A stretch of 64,000 bases of DNA from Hymenobacter sp. GOD-10R. Lineage in GTDB: Bacteria; Bacteroidota; Bacteroidia; Cytophagales; Hymenobacteraceae. Below are positions 26,990 through 34,664 of this stretch, in pieces (the first letter of the stretch is position 1; each line of letters begins with the position of its first letter). Position numbers and translations under genes: made by a program. The notes beneath the pieces were generated by a model. The model had not been told where the DNA came from, did not search any database, and was given only the letters and a program-made list of their open reading frames with translations. Location: positions 186,001 to 250,000 of the forward strand of contig NZ_CP141184.1 in NCBI RefSeq assembly GCF_035609205.1, in the 5' to 3' direction.

Positions 26990-28732
26990 ATGAACACTGC
27001 GCAAAACCGCGTATGCCTAATTCTGGCTGCGCTGTGCTTAAGCATACAGCAGCCCCTTGTAGCGCAACCAAAACCTAGCCCTGTGCTCGAGCGCAACGTG
27101 TCGGTAAACTTTCAGAAAGTACCGCTCGAATCGGCGCTGCGTACGTTGCGCCAGCGCTATGGGGTGAACCTTTCCTACAGCAACACCGCCCTAGACTTGC
27201 GCCAGTCCGTGACGCTGCGTTTGCAAAATCAACCGCTTCGCACTGTGCTCAATAACCTACTGCGCGACACCAACGTCAGCTACCAACTGGTCGGTAATCA
27301 GGTAGTACTACATCCGGCGCCCACAAAGCCAACCACCGTAACGGCTTTGGCTACTGGCGCCACGGCTAGCACCGCCGCCCCCGTGCGCACCACAGAAGCT
27401 AGGTCGACCCCTGTTGAGCCCGCTGCAAATAGTAAGCCCGCGCCGCAAACTATCTCCGCTAAACCGGCGAGTGTACCTAGCAAGGAGGCCAGCAAGCCCG
27501 CACCGCGCAAGCCAACAAGCGCTACAAACCCGCTGACTTCTAACAAAAGCACGGCTAGCAGCACCTCAAAGAATACCAGCATGCGGGCGGCAAGCGGTGC
27601 TACGGAACCTAGCCCATCAGACAGCAACGGCGTAACGGCCTCTACTGCCCCCGCCACTGCCGCACTGAATCAGTCCGCTCCTCAACCCGCCGCAGACTCG
27701 GTTGGGGTAGCGGCGGCAGTATCCGCTACAAAGCCGGAACCCGAGGAAGCTGCGCACGAGACCATCACCAAACCGGCGCAGGTATCCTTCTTCTGGCCCT
27801 TGGGCTCGAATGGATTTAGTAGCGGTCGTACCGTCAACAAAGTTTCGCTCAACGTGCTAGCCGGCTACCAGGCCGGAGTCGATGGCTTCGAGGCAGCTAG
27901 CCTGCTCAACGTAGACCGCTACAACGTGAAAGGGGCGCAGGTGGCGGGCGTCGGCAACGTGGTTGGGCAGCAGCTCACGGGCTTCCAGGGCGCCGGCGTG
28001 CTGAATGTGCTAGGGGGTGAAGCGAACGGCTGGCAGGCCGCGGGCGTGCTGAACTTAGCTAGGCGCGCGGTGCACGGCGGACAAGCGGCCGGGGTGTTCA
28101 ATGCCACTTTGGGGGAAGTGCGTGGAGTGCAGGCAGCGGGGGTATTCAATGTGGCGCGCTCAGTACACGGGGTGCAACTAGCTGGTGTAGTGAATATTGC
28201 TGATTCAGTGGATGGTATTAGTATTGCGCCCTTCAACCTTGTGCGTCACGGATATCATCGGCTAGAAGTCACCAATTCGGAAACCTGGCCGGTAAGTGCC
28301 GCTCTGAAGCTAGGTGGCTCAGCGGCGTTCTACACGTTTGTCACCGGCGCCTATGATGATTTCGGCAGCGGTCCTAGGCGTTGGGCACTTGGTTACGGGG
28401 TTGGTACCGAAGCGTGGTCGCGTAAGCGGCTGAGCCTAGCGTTGGATGCAGTGGCCATGCATGTAAATGAGGAGCAACGCGGCTGGACGGACGAGCTGAA
28501 CCTGCACAACCAAGTGCGGGTGCTGCTCGGGTTTGCGCCCTTCAAAGCAGGCAGTCACCTCCGCATTGTGGCCGGCCCAACAGCAAGCGTGCTGGTCACA
28601 CAGCGCTACGACAGTGGCGAGCAGAAAATCTATTCCAACCTCACCAAAGGCCACAAGCTGTGGCTAAACGAAGGCTCCGCCAGAACGCGGGTGTTCGGCT
28701 GGTTTGGGTACAGCGCCGGTATTCGATTTTAA
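26990..28732 (+). CDS. STN-domain protein with QxAGVxN surface repeats (LA_2272-like)
   Basis: 580 residues. A signal peptide ends near residue 25 (PLVAQ). Residues about 35-105 form an STN domain (VSVNFQKVPLESALRTLRQR, LSYSNTALDLRQSVTLRL), the small signalling module found before TonB receptors and secretins. Then comes a low-complexity linker rich in Ala, Pro, Ser and Thr (about 106-265). Residues about 290-415 hold repeats of about 21 residues with the core QxAGVxN (GFQGAGVLN, GWQAAGVLN, GGQAAGVFN, GVQAAGVFN, GVQLAGVVN), as in LA_2272-type surface repeat proteins. The C-terminal 160 residues look beta-rich. No plug or TonB-dependent barrel is present. It ends the sigma/FecR unit, so it may be the sensor that talks to FecR. 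Confidence 0.82.
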   Translation: MNTAQNRVCLILAALCLSIQQPLVAQPKPSPVLERNVSVNFQKVPLESALRTLRQRYGVNLSYSNTALDLRQSVTLRLQNQPLRTVLNNLLRDTNVSYQLVGNQVVLHPAPTKPTTVTALATGATASTAAPVRTTEARSTPVEPAANSKPAPQTISAKPASVPSKEASKPAPRKPTSATNPLTSNKSTASSTSKNTSMRAASGATEPSPSDSNGVTASTAPATAALNQSAPQPAADSVGVAAAVSATKPEPEEAAHETITKPAQVSFFWPLGSNGFSSGRTVNKVSLNVLAGYQAGVDGFEAASLLNVDRYNVKGAQVAGVGNVVGQQLTGFQGAGVLNVLGGEANGWQAAGVLNLARRAVHGGQAAGVFNATLGEVRGVQAAGVFNVARSVHGVQLAGVVNIADSVDGISIAPFNLVRHGYHRLEVTNSETWPVSAALKLGGSAAFYTFVTGAYDDFGSGPRRWALGYGVGTEAWSRKRLSLALDAVAMHVNEEQRGWTDELNLHNQVRVLLGFAPFKAGSHLRIVAGPTASVLVTQRYDSGEQKIYSNLTKGHKLWLNEGSARTRVFGWFGYSAGIRF

Positions 28733-28757
28733 GCTGGAAAGTTGGTCTTAAAAGAAC

Positions 28758-28855
28758 GTCATGCTGAGCTTGTCGAAGCATCTCGCGTGCAATGGTAAAC
28801 CCTAGTGATTGGAGTTGCTACTGCACGCGAGATGCTTCGACAAGCTCAGCATGAC
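28758..28855. repeat. Family B long inverted repeat, copy B2
   Basis: Perfect 33-base arms (28758-28790 and 28823-28855), starting GTCATGCTGAGCTTGTCGAA, around a loop that reads AATGGTAAACCCTAGTGATT and onward. It fills the gap between the convergent STN-protein gene and moaA, and T-rich sequence flanks it on the right, so it could also end transcription from the left. Confidence 0.9.
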
Positions 28856-28887
28856 ATTTTTAATAAAGCTGTCTAGTTGAAGGCAAC

Positions 28888-29898
28888 CTAGCCCCCAATC
28901 GTCGACATCGATTCAAAGCTGAGCTGGTGCAGAGGCCGCTTTTGCTCGGCTTCGAAGCCATTGGCGGCACGGTAGCGGAATGCGTTTGCAAGCGCTTCTT
29001 GCACTTCCATATCGGAGGCCCCGCCGCGCAATAGCGCCCGCACGTCGAGCACGCCCTGGTCGTAGAGGCAGGTTTTGAGGCCACCTTCGGCCGTGAGACG
29101 GATGCGGTTGCAGGTGCCGCAGAAGGTGCGCGAATACGCGGCAATGATGCCTACCTGACCTAGGTGACCGGGAATGGTATAATCGGTGGCCGTAGCGCCA
29201 GGTTTGGTGGCAACGGGCGTCAGGCCGGGAAAATGCTCCTCCAAGTGTTCCCGAATGCGGCGGTAGTTCCAGGGCAGCTCAATGGCCGCATGGCTACCAC
29301 CGTTGAACGGCATTTCCTCAATAAAGCGTACCTCAATGGGGAGTTCGCGGGTGAGTTCGGTCAGCGGTACCAAGTCCTGCGTGTTCTGCCCATCCATCAC
29401 TACCGCGTTGATCTTCACCTGAATACCAGCAGCTAGCAGCGCATAGAACGTATCAAGCACTCGCGGCAATTCGTCGCGGCGCGTGATGCGGTGGAAGCGG
29501 CTGCGGTCGAGGGTGTCGAGGCTGAGGTTAACGGCTTTCACTCCAATACGGGCTAGCTCGGACACGTGTGGTGCAGTGAGCACGCCATTGGTAGTCAGGC
29601 TAATGTCGTTGATGCCAGGAATGTTGCTTAGGCGTTCGATGAAGGGCACCAGGTCGCGCCGCACGAAAGGCTCGCCGCCCGTTAAGCGTACTTTGCGCAC
29701 TCCCAGACCAGCTAAGATGGTCACGGTGCGCTCCATTTCTTCGTAGCTCAGCAATTCATTTTTAGGCAAATACTCGATGCCTTCGGCGGGCATGCAGTAA
29801 AAGCAACGCAAATTGCAGCGGTCCGTGACGGCTAAGCGCACATATTCGAGTGGGCGACCATGGTTATCGAATAAAACGGACGGAGTAGCAAAAGCCAT
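28888..29898 (-). CDS. moaA: GTP 3',8-cyclase MoaA
   Basis: 336 residues from the ATG at 29898; the frame extends to a TTG at 29910. MoaA is the radical-SAM enzyme that starts molybdenum-cofactor synthesis from GTP. The N-terminal 4Fe-4S site is CNLRCFYC (Cys28, Cys32, Cys35). The C-terminal cluster is visible as CGTCNRIRLTAEGGLKTC, and the chain ends in Gly-Gly, needed for activity in this family. KVRLTGGEPFVRRDL is the SAM-binding GGE motif. It is divergent from moaD with a 152-base gap. Confidence 0.97.
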   Translation of the reverse strand: MAFATPSVLFDNHGRPLEYVRLAVTDRCNLRCFYCMPAEGIEYLPKNELLSYEEMERTVTILAGLGVRKVRLTGGEPFVRRDLVPFIERLSNIPGINDISLTTNGVLTAPHVSELARIGVKAVNLSLDTLDRSRFHRITRRDELPRVLDTFYALLAAGIQVKINAVVMDGQNTQDLVPLTELTRELPIEVRFIEEMPFNGGSHAAIELPWNYRRIREHLEEHFPGLTPVATKPGATATDYTIPGHLGQVGIIAAYSRTFCGTCNRIRLTAEGGLKTCLYDQGVLDVRALLRGGASDMEVQEALANAFRYRAANGFEAEQKRPLHQLSFESMSTIGG

Positions 29899-30050
29899 AG
29901 ACAGCAACAAAAAGCAACACGTGCCGCGTTTAAAGTGCCACGCGAACGAAGGGGACTTCCGTAAGGACGAATTCTAAACAAAAAACGTTTAGCTGCACTT
30001 CGCAGTTTCGTGTGAAGCAGCGTATACGCAACGTTACTTGTTATAAACAA

Positions 30051-30293
30051 ATGAAATTAAAAATTGCCCTTTTTGGCATCACAAAAGAAATCGTTGGTAA
30101 GCCCGAACTGGAGCTAGATGCTCCCGCCGAGCAGTCGGTGGCCGAGCTTATCGAGCAGCTTCGTGCAAAATACCCCGCGCTGAATGAGCTGACTAGCTTC
30201 GCCGTAGCCGTGAACAGCGACTATGCCGACGACGACTATCAACTGCACGAGCGCGACGAAATTGCGCTCATTCCGCCCGTTAGTGGAGGCTAG
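30051..30293 (+). CDS. moaD: Molybdopterin synthase sulfur carrier subunit MoaD
   Basis: 80 residues from the ATG at 30051 (MKLKIALFGITKEIVG), with a GTG 39 bases further out not used. It is a ubiquitin-fold protein ending IALIPPVSGG; the terminal Gly-Gly is thiocarboxylated and donates sulfur to form the dithiolene of molybdopterin with MoaE. moaE lies 119 bases downstream, the gap being almost filled by repeat A2. Confidence 0.93.
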   Translation: MKLKIALFGITKEIVGKPELELDAPAEQSVAELIEQLRAKYPALNELTSFAVAVNSDYADDDYQLHERDEIALIPPVSGG

Positions 30294-30296
30294 GGT

Positions 30297-30393
30297 GTAG
30301 CGCGAAGCTCCAGCCTCGCGCCATCGTCGGGTGAGCGCACCTAGGTCCGTTCGACGACAGTCCACCACACGCGAAGCTGGAGCTTCGCGCTAC
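30297..30393. repeat. Family A inverted repeat, copy A2 (moaD-moaE gap)
   Basis: Starts GTAGCGCGAAGCTCCAGC and ends GGAGCTTCGCGCTAC; the arms are palindromic as in A1, while the middle differs more. It ends 19 bases before the moaE start codon, between two co-directional genes of one pathway. Confidence 0.9.
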
Positions 30394-30412
30394 ATTGTAG
30401 AAAATCAACCCC

Positions 30413-30829
30413 ATGCACATAGAACTTACCGGCGAGCCTATTGATGTAGCCGCTGTGCTAGCGCTTGTAGAAGACGAGGGTGCCGGTGCCGTGAATGCAT
30501 TTGTGGGCACCGTCCGTAACCAATCGACCGGCAAAAAGGTGGTGCGCCTGCACTACGAAGCCTACGACGCCATGGCCGTCGGCCAGATGCGCCGCGTGGC
30601 TGAAGAAGCTCAGGAGAAGTGGCCCATGCTGCGCAAAGTAGCCGTGGTACACCGCAAAGGGACGCTCGAAATCGGTGACGTAGCCGTGGCTATTGCCGTT
30701 TCTACGCCTCACCGGGCCGAGTCGTTTGCCGCCTGCCAGTTCATCATCGACACCATCAAAAAAGTGGTGCCAATCTGGAAGAAAGAAGAATACGAGGACG
30801 GCGCCGTGTGGGTGGCCGCGCACCCGTAG
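30413..30829 (+). CDS. moaE: Molybdopterin synthase catalytic subunit MoaE
   Basis: 138 residues, normal length. MoaE pairs with MoaD to convert cyclic pyranopterin phosphate into molybdopterin. Signatures include GAVNAFVGTVRNQSTGKKV, LHYEAYDAMAVGQM, VVHRKGTLEIGDVAVAIAV and SAPHR-like STPHRAESFAAC; the active-site Lys is in IWKKEEYEDG. Convergent with the S41 peptidase gene, with a 44-base gap. Confidence 0.95.
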   Translation: MHIELTGEPIDVAAVLALVEDEGAGAVNAFVGTVRNQSTGKKVVRLHYEAYDAMAVGQMRRVAEEAQEKWPMLRKVAVVHRKGTLEIGDVAVAIAVSTPHRAESFAACQFIIDTIKKVVPIWKKEEYEDGAVWVAAHP

Positions 30830-30873
30830 CGTGTACTTTGTAGCCCGCGCTACATTTGCCTGGATGCCGGAAC

Positions 30874-32643
30874 CTAGCTAGCTTCTATCAGTTGCACAGC
30901 CTTTTCTAGCAACTCATCGCGCCCCTCCCTAATGCCTTGAATGGTCGGCTTCACCTCCACGTCGGGCACAATGCCTATGCGCTGGGTTTCGCGCCCATTG
31001 GGGTAGTACACCCCTAGGCCCGTAATCACGGTAGGGATATTACCAGGCAAAATGATGTTTGAGATGTTGCCATCGGCGCCGGCCGTAGTGCTGCCTACCA
31101 CAGTGGCATTGGGCACCGTGCGGAGCGCCATCGTCGTGAATTCGGCTTGGCTCTGTGTCAGTTCGTTTACCAAGATGACTACCTTGCCTCGGTAGGGCTT
31201 GCCTCTACCTGGCTGGACGTACAGAGGACCAATGTTCGTGAACATACCCGGATACGTCACTTCGGGCTGACTAAATTTTACGAAAGGCTCCGGCTTATTC
31301 AGTAAGTATCGCAACAGGTTGTACACTACAAATTCAGCGGGGTAGTTGCGAATATCTATTACTAAGCCCTTCGTGTTTCCAGCGGCTTCCATAATGCTTG
31401 GTAGCCTCTCGTTCTTAAGGGTGCCTAGGGAGAGGTAGCCAATATTGTTGGGCAGTAAGCGCCAAGGGTCGAGCAGGGGGCTAGGTGTGCCGGTATTTAG
31501 CGCTAGGTTCAGCTTGTTGGCAGGGTAACGCGTTACCTGCAAGGGGAGTATTTGGCCGTTACGGTTTACTTGAAGCTGTACCTGCTCGGTGTTGCCACGC
31601 AGCAGCAGATTGGCAATTTTGCGCAGTTGGGTGGGTTCGTTTGAGGCTGGGGAAATAGGTTGAAGTTGCTTCACCAACGCGGGCACGGCTACCCCCTCAA
31701 TCTTTTCAATGATATCACCCTTCTGCAAACCCGAAGCTTGCCCTAGGTTGTCATCATAAAAGTCCGTCACAACGGCTTTGTTCTCGACGAAACGAACTCG
31801 AGCAGGGGCATAAAACTGGCCTTTGTAGTCAGCTAGCACTTTATCTTGGTAGATGTCGGCGTGCGTATCGTTGAGGCGCGCAATCAACGTGAGCAGCGTT
31901 AGGTGGTACTGCTCAGCCGTGTTAGCCGCTGCCAGTTTCGGAATGAATTCGGGCAACACGCGCTGCCAATCTTCCCCAATGGCGTAGCGGTAAGGGAAGA
32001 AGTACTCAACCATGTTCCAATACCGGTAGAGCGCCAGCAGCCGCAAACCAGCGTCGGGTATATCGGTGAAGTCGTAGGGCACCTCGTGCTCGAAGATAGG
32101 GTTGCCCACCCGCGGCGCGGCACTCACGTAGTGATGTAAGCCTTGGTTGCGATTCCGGCGCAGGTAAGCTAGCTGCGTGCGGAGCGCTTCGCCGAGTTGC
32201 TTCTGGTCGTTGAGCCAAGCTAGGTCCGCCTGCAAGCGCACAGTGTTAGCAGCGGGTTCTTTGCAAGTTTTACAAGCCGGCACCTCCCCAAATTTAGTAA
32301 CCCAGGTACTCAGGAGCTGGCTACGAGTCTTTTCATTGGGAGCACCCAACACCGAAGGCAGTACCCGAAATAATTCCGCATCCATGTTATAGTTGCCAAC
32401 CGCTACAACTGGGTGGTAGTATTTCACGAAGCCCCACACCCGACCTAGCACCGACAAGTTCTCAATCTGCTGCTCGTTGAGTTTTGCTGGTAAAATCACC
32501 CCGGAGCGCCGTTGGAAGGCAGTGTCTTGGGCAGCCGCATAGTGCGTCGTCGTTTCTAGCGCTTGGTTGGACGCGGTAGGTTGGGCCAAGTCGGCGGCAC
32601 TGATGGCTAGTTGTAGCGGCAGCCACAGAGTAAATTTTAACAT
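30874..32643 (-). CDS. S41 family peptidase (C-terminal-processing/tricorn-like), exported
   Basis: 589 residues from the ATG at 32643; the frame runs on to a TTG at 32733 inside a terminator. The N-terminus MLKFTLWLPLQLAISAADLA is a signal peptide. A helical N-terminal region is followed by a PDZ-like segment (LQKGDIIEKIEGVAVPALV) and the S41 catalytic domain: NIGYLSLGTLKN, GLVIDIRNYPAEFVVYNLL, VILVNELTQSQAEFTTMAL with the nucleophile Ser, and GSTTAGADGNISNIILPG. Substrate unknown. It interrupts the molybdenum-cofactor cluster on the opposite strand and has no evident link to it. Confidence 0.9.
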   Translation of the reverse strand: MLKFTLWLPLQLAISAADLAQPTASNQALETTTHYAAAQDTAFQRRSGVILPAKLNEQQIENLSVLGRVWGFVKYYHPVVAVGNYNMDAELFRVLPSVLGAPNEKTRSQLLSTWVTKFGEVPACKTCKEPAANTVRLQADLAWLNDQKQLGEALRTQLAYLRRNRNQGLHHYVSAAPRVGNPIFEHEVPYDFTDIPDAGLRLLALYRYWNMVEYFFPYRYAIGEDWQRVLPEFIPKLAAANTAEQYHLTLLTLIARLNDTHADIYQDKVLADYKGQFYAPARVRFVENKAVVTDFYDDNLGQASGLQKGDIIEKIEGVAVPALVKQLQPISPASNEPTQLRKIANLLLRGNTEQVQLQVNRNGQILPLQVTRYPANKLNLALNTGTPSPLLDPWRLLPNNIGYLSLGTLKNERLPSIMEAAGNTKGLVIDIRNYPAEFVVYNLLRYLLNKPEPFVKFSQPEVTYPGMFTNIGPLYVQPGRGKPYRGKVVILVNELTQSQAEFTTMALRTVPNATVVGSTTAGADGNISNIILPGNIPTVITGLGVYYPNGRETQRIGIVPDVEVKPTIQGIREGRDELLEKAVQLIEAS

Positions 32644-32721
32644 AGAAGAATAGGAGAGGGCGTGTAGAAGGTAGAGGCAGAAAGATAGACGAAAGTGGCA
32701 TTCAGCTAGTGATTTACAATA

Positions 32722-32772
32722 AAAACGCGTCAACCTACACTGCCTGTTGTGCAGTATAGGTTGACGCGTTTT
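32722..32772 (-). terminator. Terminator after the mobA-type gene
   Basis: A long stem with one bulge: AAAACGCGTCAACCTA (32722-32737) plus ACTGC pairs with GCAGT plus TAGGTTGACGCGTTTT (to 32772), loop CTGTTGT. On the minus strand a run of five T follows. It lies 42 bases after the mobA-type stop and 78 bases before the S41 peptidase start. Confidence 0.9.
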
Positions 32773-32814
32773 CGTCGGGGCAAGGCTTCGACGTGGGTAG
32801 CGAACCGGAGGCGC

Positions 32815-33999
32815 CTAGGCTTTTAGCTCCCGCTCCGCTACTTCCCGCTCTTGCGGCGTATTCACGTTGCGCAGATCGTTAGGCTTAGGTGGCGTCAACA
32901 ACTCGATGTCGGAGTTAATAAGCGCCTTGCGCGGACAAGAGTAGCCTAGGCTGAGGAAGCGCAGCAGCACGCCGTAGCTACGCGGCTCCCAGATGCTCGT
33001 GAGCGGCTCCGGAAACTCATTTTCCGAGCTTTGAAAAGCCGTGGCTACTTTCCCCGCATTGCGATGCTCCACCAGGTAGCGCAACGTATCGGTTGACAAA
33101 AAGGGCAAGTCGCAGGGCACTACGAGCCAGGCGGCGTTTGGGTCAAGTTGAAGGGCTGAGAGAATTCCGCCCATTGGACCTAGGCCCACAAACCGATCGG
33201 GGAGAGGCGTAAGGCCAGTGGGCAGTTCCGTGGCTTGGTCGGGTCGGCAGGAAACCAGCACATCGGTGCATACCTCGGCCAGCAGTTGAGCAGTATACTG
33301 GCGCTGTTCTAGACCGTGGTATTGCAGGCGGCCTTTGTCGGTCTGCATACGTTGGCTCTGGCCGCCCGCTAGCACCAGGCCTCGCAGCGGTGGGCGGCTA
33401 TCGTGCCACCATTGTTGCACAAAAGCAGCAATACCGGCTGTGTCAGCTAGGGCCAGTACTGGGAGCTGATCTACTTGCGGCAGGTGCGTGCGCAGGTACT
33501 CCGGTATTTCCGTTACACCTTCGGGGAGCAAAATGGCGCGCACATCGGTGAGGCGGTCGAGCTTGCGGTCGAGCGGTTTGGCCGGGTCGAGGATGATGAT
33601 TTGCTGACGAGCGCGGAAATGGTTGCCGTTCACCAGCACGATGCTTTGGTTAGCTAGCAGCTCTTTTTGCGTGAAAGGATCAAGCGTAATATGCTGATCT
33701 ACGCGGCGGAAGGTAATCTTATCGGTTAGCTCGGCCGAGGCGCCGGCCAGCATGATGGGGCTAGCGCCGCCCGCGCCACCACTAGCCGCATCGTCGCCGG
33801 CGGCGTGGTCGGCATCCACGTAGGCCACGCGGAGCGTAGCCGCCAAGTGCGGCAGCAGGCGGGCTACCAACTCTTTAATCTTGCCGCACGGCGCACCCAG
33901 AATAGCTAGCTCGTGGCGGCCAAACTCACCTAGGTGCGGACGGGCCATTTGGGCGTGCTTGGTATGCTGCGCAACGCCGGCCGTGATGTTAGTCGACAT
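32815..33999 (-). CDS. mobA: MobB-like domain fused to molybdenum cofactor guanylyltransferase MobA
   Basis: 394 residues from the ATG at 33999. The C-terminal half (from about residue 203) is MobA: LRGLVLAGGQSQRMQTDKGR is the GTP-binding loop, VVPCDLPFLSTDTLRYL carries the metal-binding Asp, and NVNTPQE is the C-terminal family motif. It transfers GMP from GTP to molybdopterin. The N-terminal ~200 residues have a MobB-like layout (HELAILGAPCGKIKELV, VAYVDADHAAGDD), but the P-loop GAPCGKI lacks the usual GxGK(T/S) form. The ATG overlaps the moaC end by 11 bases. The MobB identification is inference. Confidence 0.85.
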   Translation of the reverse strand: MSTNITAGVAQHTKHAQMARPHLGEFGRHELAILGAPCGKIKELVARLLPHLAATLRVAYVDADHAAGDDAASGGAGGASPIMLAGASAELTDKITFRRVDQHITLDPFTQKELLANQSIVLVNGNHFRARQQIIILDPAKPLDRKLDRLTDVRAILLPEGVTEIPEYLRTHLPQVDQLPVLALADTAGIAAFVQQWWHDSRPPLRGLVLAGGQSQRMQTDKGRLQYHGLEQRQYTAQLLAEVCTDVLVSCRPDQATELPTGLTPLPDRFVGLGPMGGILSALQLDPNAAWLVVPCDLPFLSTDTLRYLVEHRNAGKVATAFQSSENEFPEPLTSIWEPRSYGVLLRFLSLGYSCPRKALINSDIELLTPPKPNDLRNVNTPQEREVAERELKA

Positions 34000-34477
34000 G
34001 GTGGAAATCTTGTTTGCCGCCCGTTTTATCGAGCAGGCGGGTTTCGGCAATGACAATGTTGTGCGAAAGAGCCTTGCACATATCATACACGGTAAGCGCC
34101 GCAACGGAAGCTCCCGTAAGGGCTTCCATCTCTACGCCGGTCTTGCTGGTCACGGTGGCTGTGCACTCGATGATAACGGCGTCGGGTCCAGCTACTTCGA
34201 TGCGCACCTGGCAGTCGTCGAGGCCAATGGGGTGGCAAAGCGGAATAAGGTCAGCGGTTTTCTTCGCCGCCATCACCCCAGCTATGATAGCCGTCTGAAA
34301 TACAGGGCCTTTGCGCGTGGGTAAGTCGCCAGCCTGCACGAGCTGAATAATCTCAGCTCCGAGGATGACGCGGCTGCGGGCACGGGCCACCCGGCGAGTC
34401 GCCGCCTTGCCGCCCACATCAACCATAGAAGGCTGGCCAGCGTCGTTTAGATGCGTTAGTTTGGGAGTATCAGACAT
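33989..34477 (-). CDS. moaC: Cyclic pyranopterin monophosphate synthase MoaC
   Basis: 162 residues from the ATG at 34477 (MSDTPKLTHLNDAG), the usual MoaC length; the frame continues to 34576 through repeat A5, which was rejected. With MoaA it makes cyclic pyranopterin monophosphate. Signatures are MVDVGGKAATRRVARARSR, KGPVFQTAIIAGVMAAKKT, DLIPLCHPIGLDDCQV and EMEALTGASVAALTVYDMCK (active-site Lys in the last). Coupled to the mobA-type gene by an 11-base overlap. Confidence 0.96.
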   Translation of the reverse strand: MSDTPKLTHLNDAGQPSMVDVGGKAATRRVARARSRVILGAEIIQLVQAGDLPTRKGPVFQTAIIAGVMAAKKTADLIPLCHPIGLDDCQVRIEVAGPDAVIIECTATVTSKTGVEMEALTGASVAALTVYDMCKALSHNIVIAETRLLDKTGGKQDFHHVD

Positions 34478-34494
34478 GAAAAGCAAGGTAGAAT

Positions 34495-34664
34495 GTAGCG
34501 CAACGTTGGTGCTTCGCGTATCGTTGCGGGAGTTGAACGCGGGCAGCAGATAAAAGTCGATGATGAAACAAGGCAAGCGAATTATCTTCTTGCTTGTTTG
34601 TGCATAAACCGGCTGCCGACCGATACTATTTACAACGATACGCGAAGTACGGACTTCGTGCTAC
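34495..34664. repeat. Family A inverted repeat, diverged and longer copy A5 (moaC-moeA gap)
   Basis: Outer ends GTAGCGCAACGTTGG...and...GACTTCGTGCTAC, with the inner complement CTTCGCGTATCGTTG / CAACGATACGCGAAG well kept. It is about 170 bp because the middle carries extra sequence. Unlike the other copies it sits between divergent genes (moaC and moeA), and its last base directly precedes the moeA ATG at 34665. Confidence 0.75.

Noticed and set aside
27298..27657. Antisense frame opposite the linker of the STN protein
   Set aside because: It mirrors the low-complexity Ala/Pro/Ser/Thr linker; no promoter or family match.
33989..34576. Longer moaC frame to 34576
   Set aside because: The extra codons lie in repeat A5; the ATG at 34477 gives the normal MoaC length.
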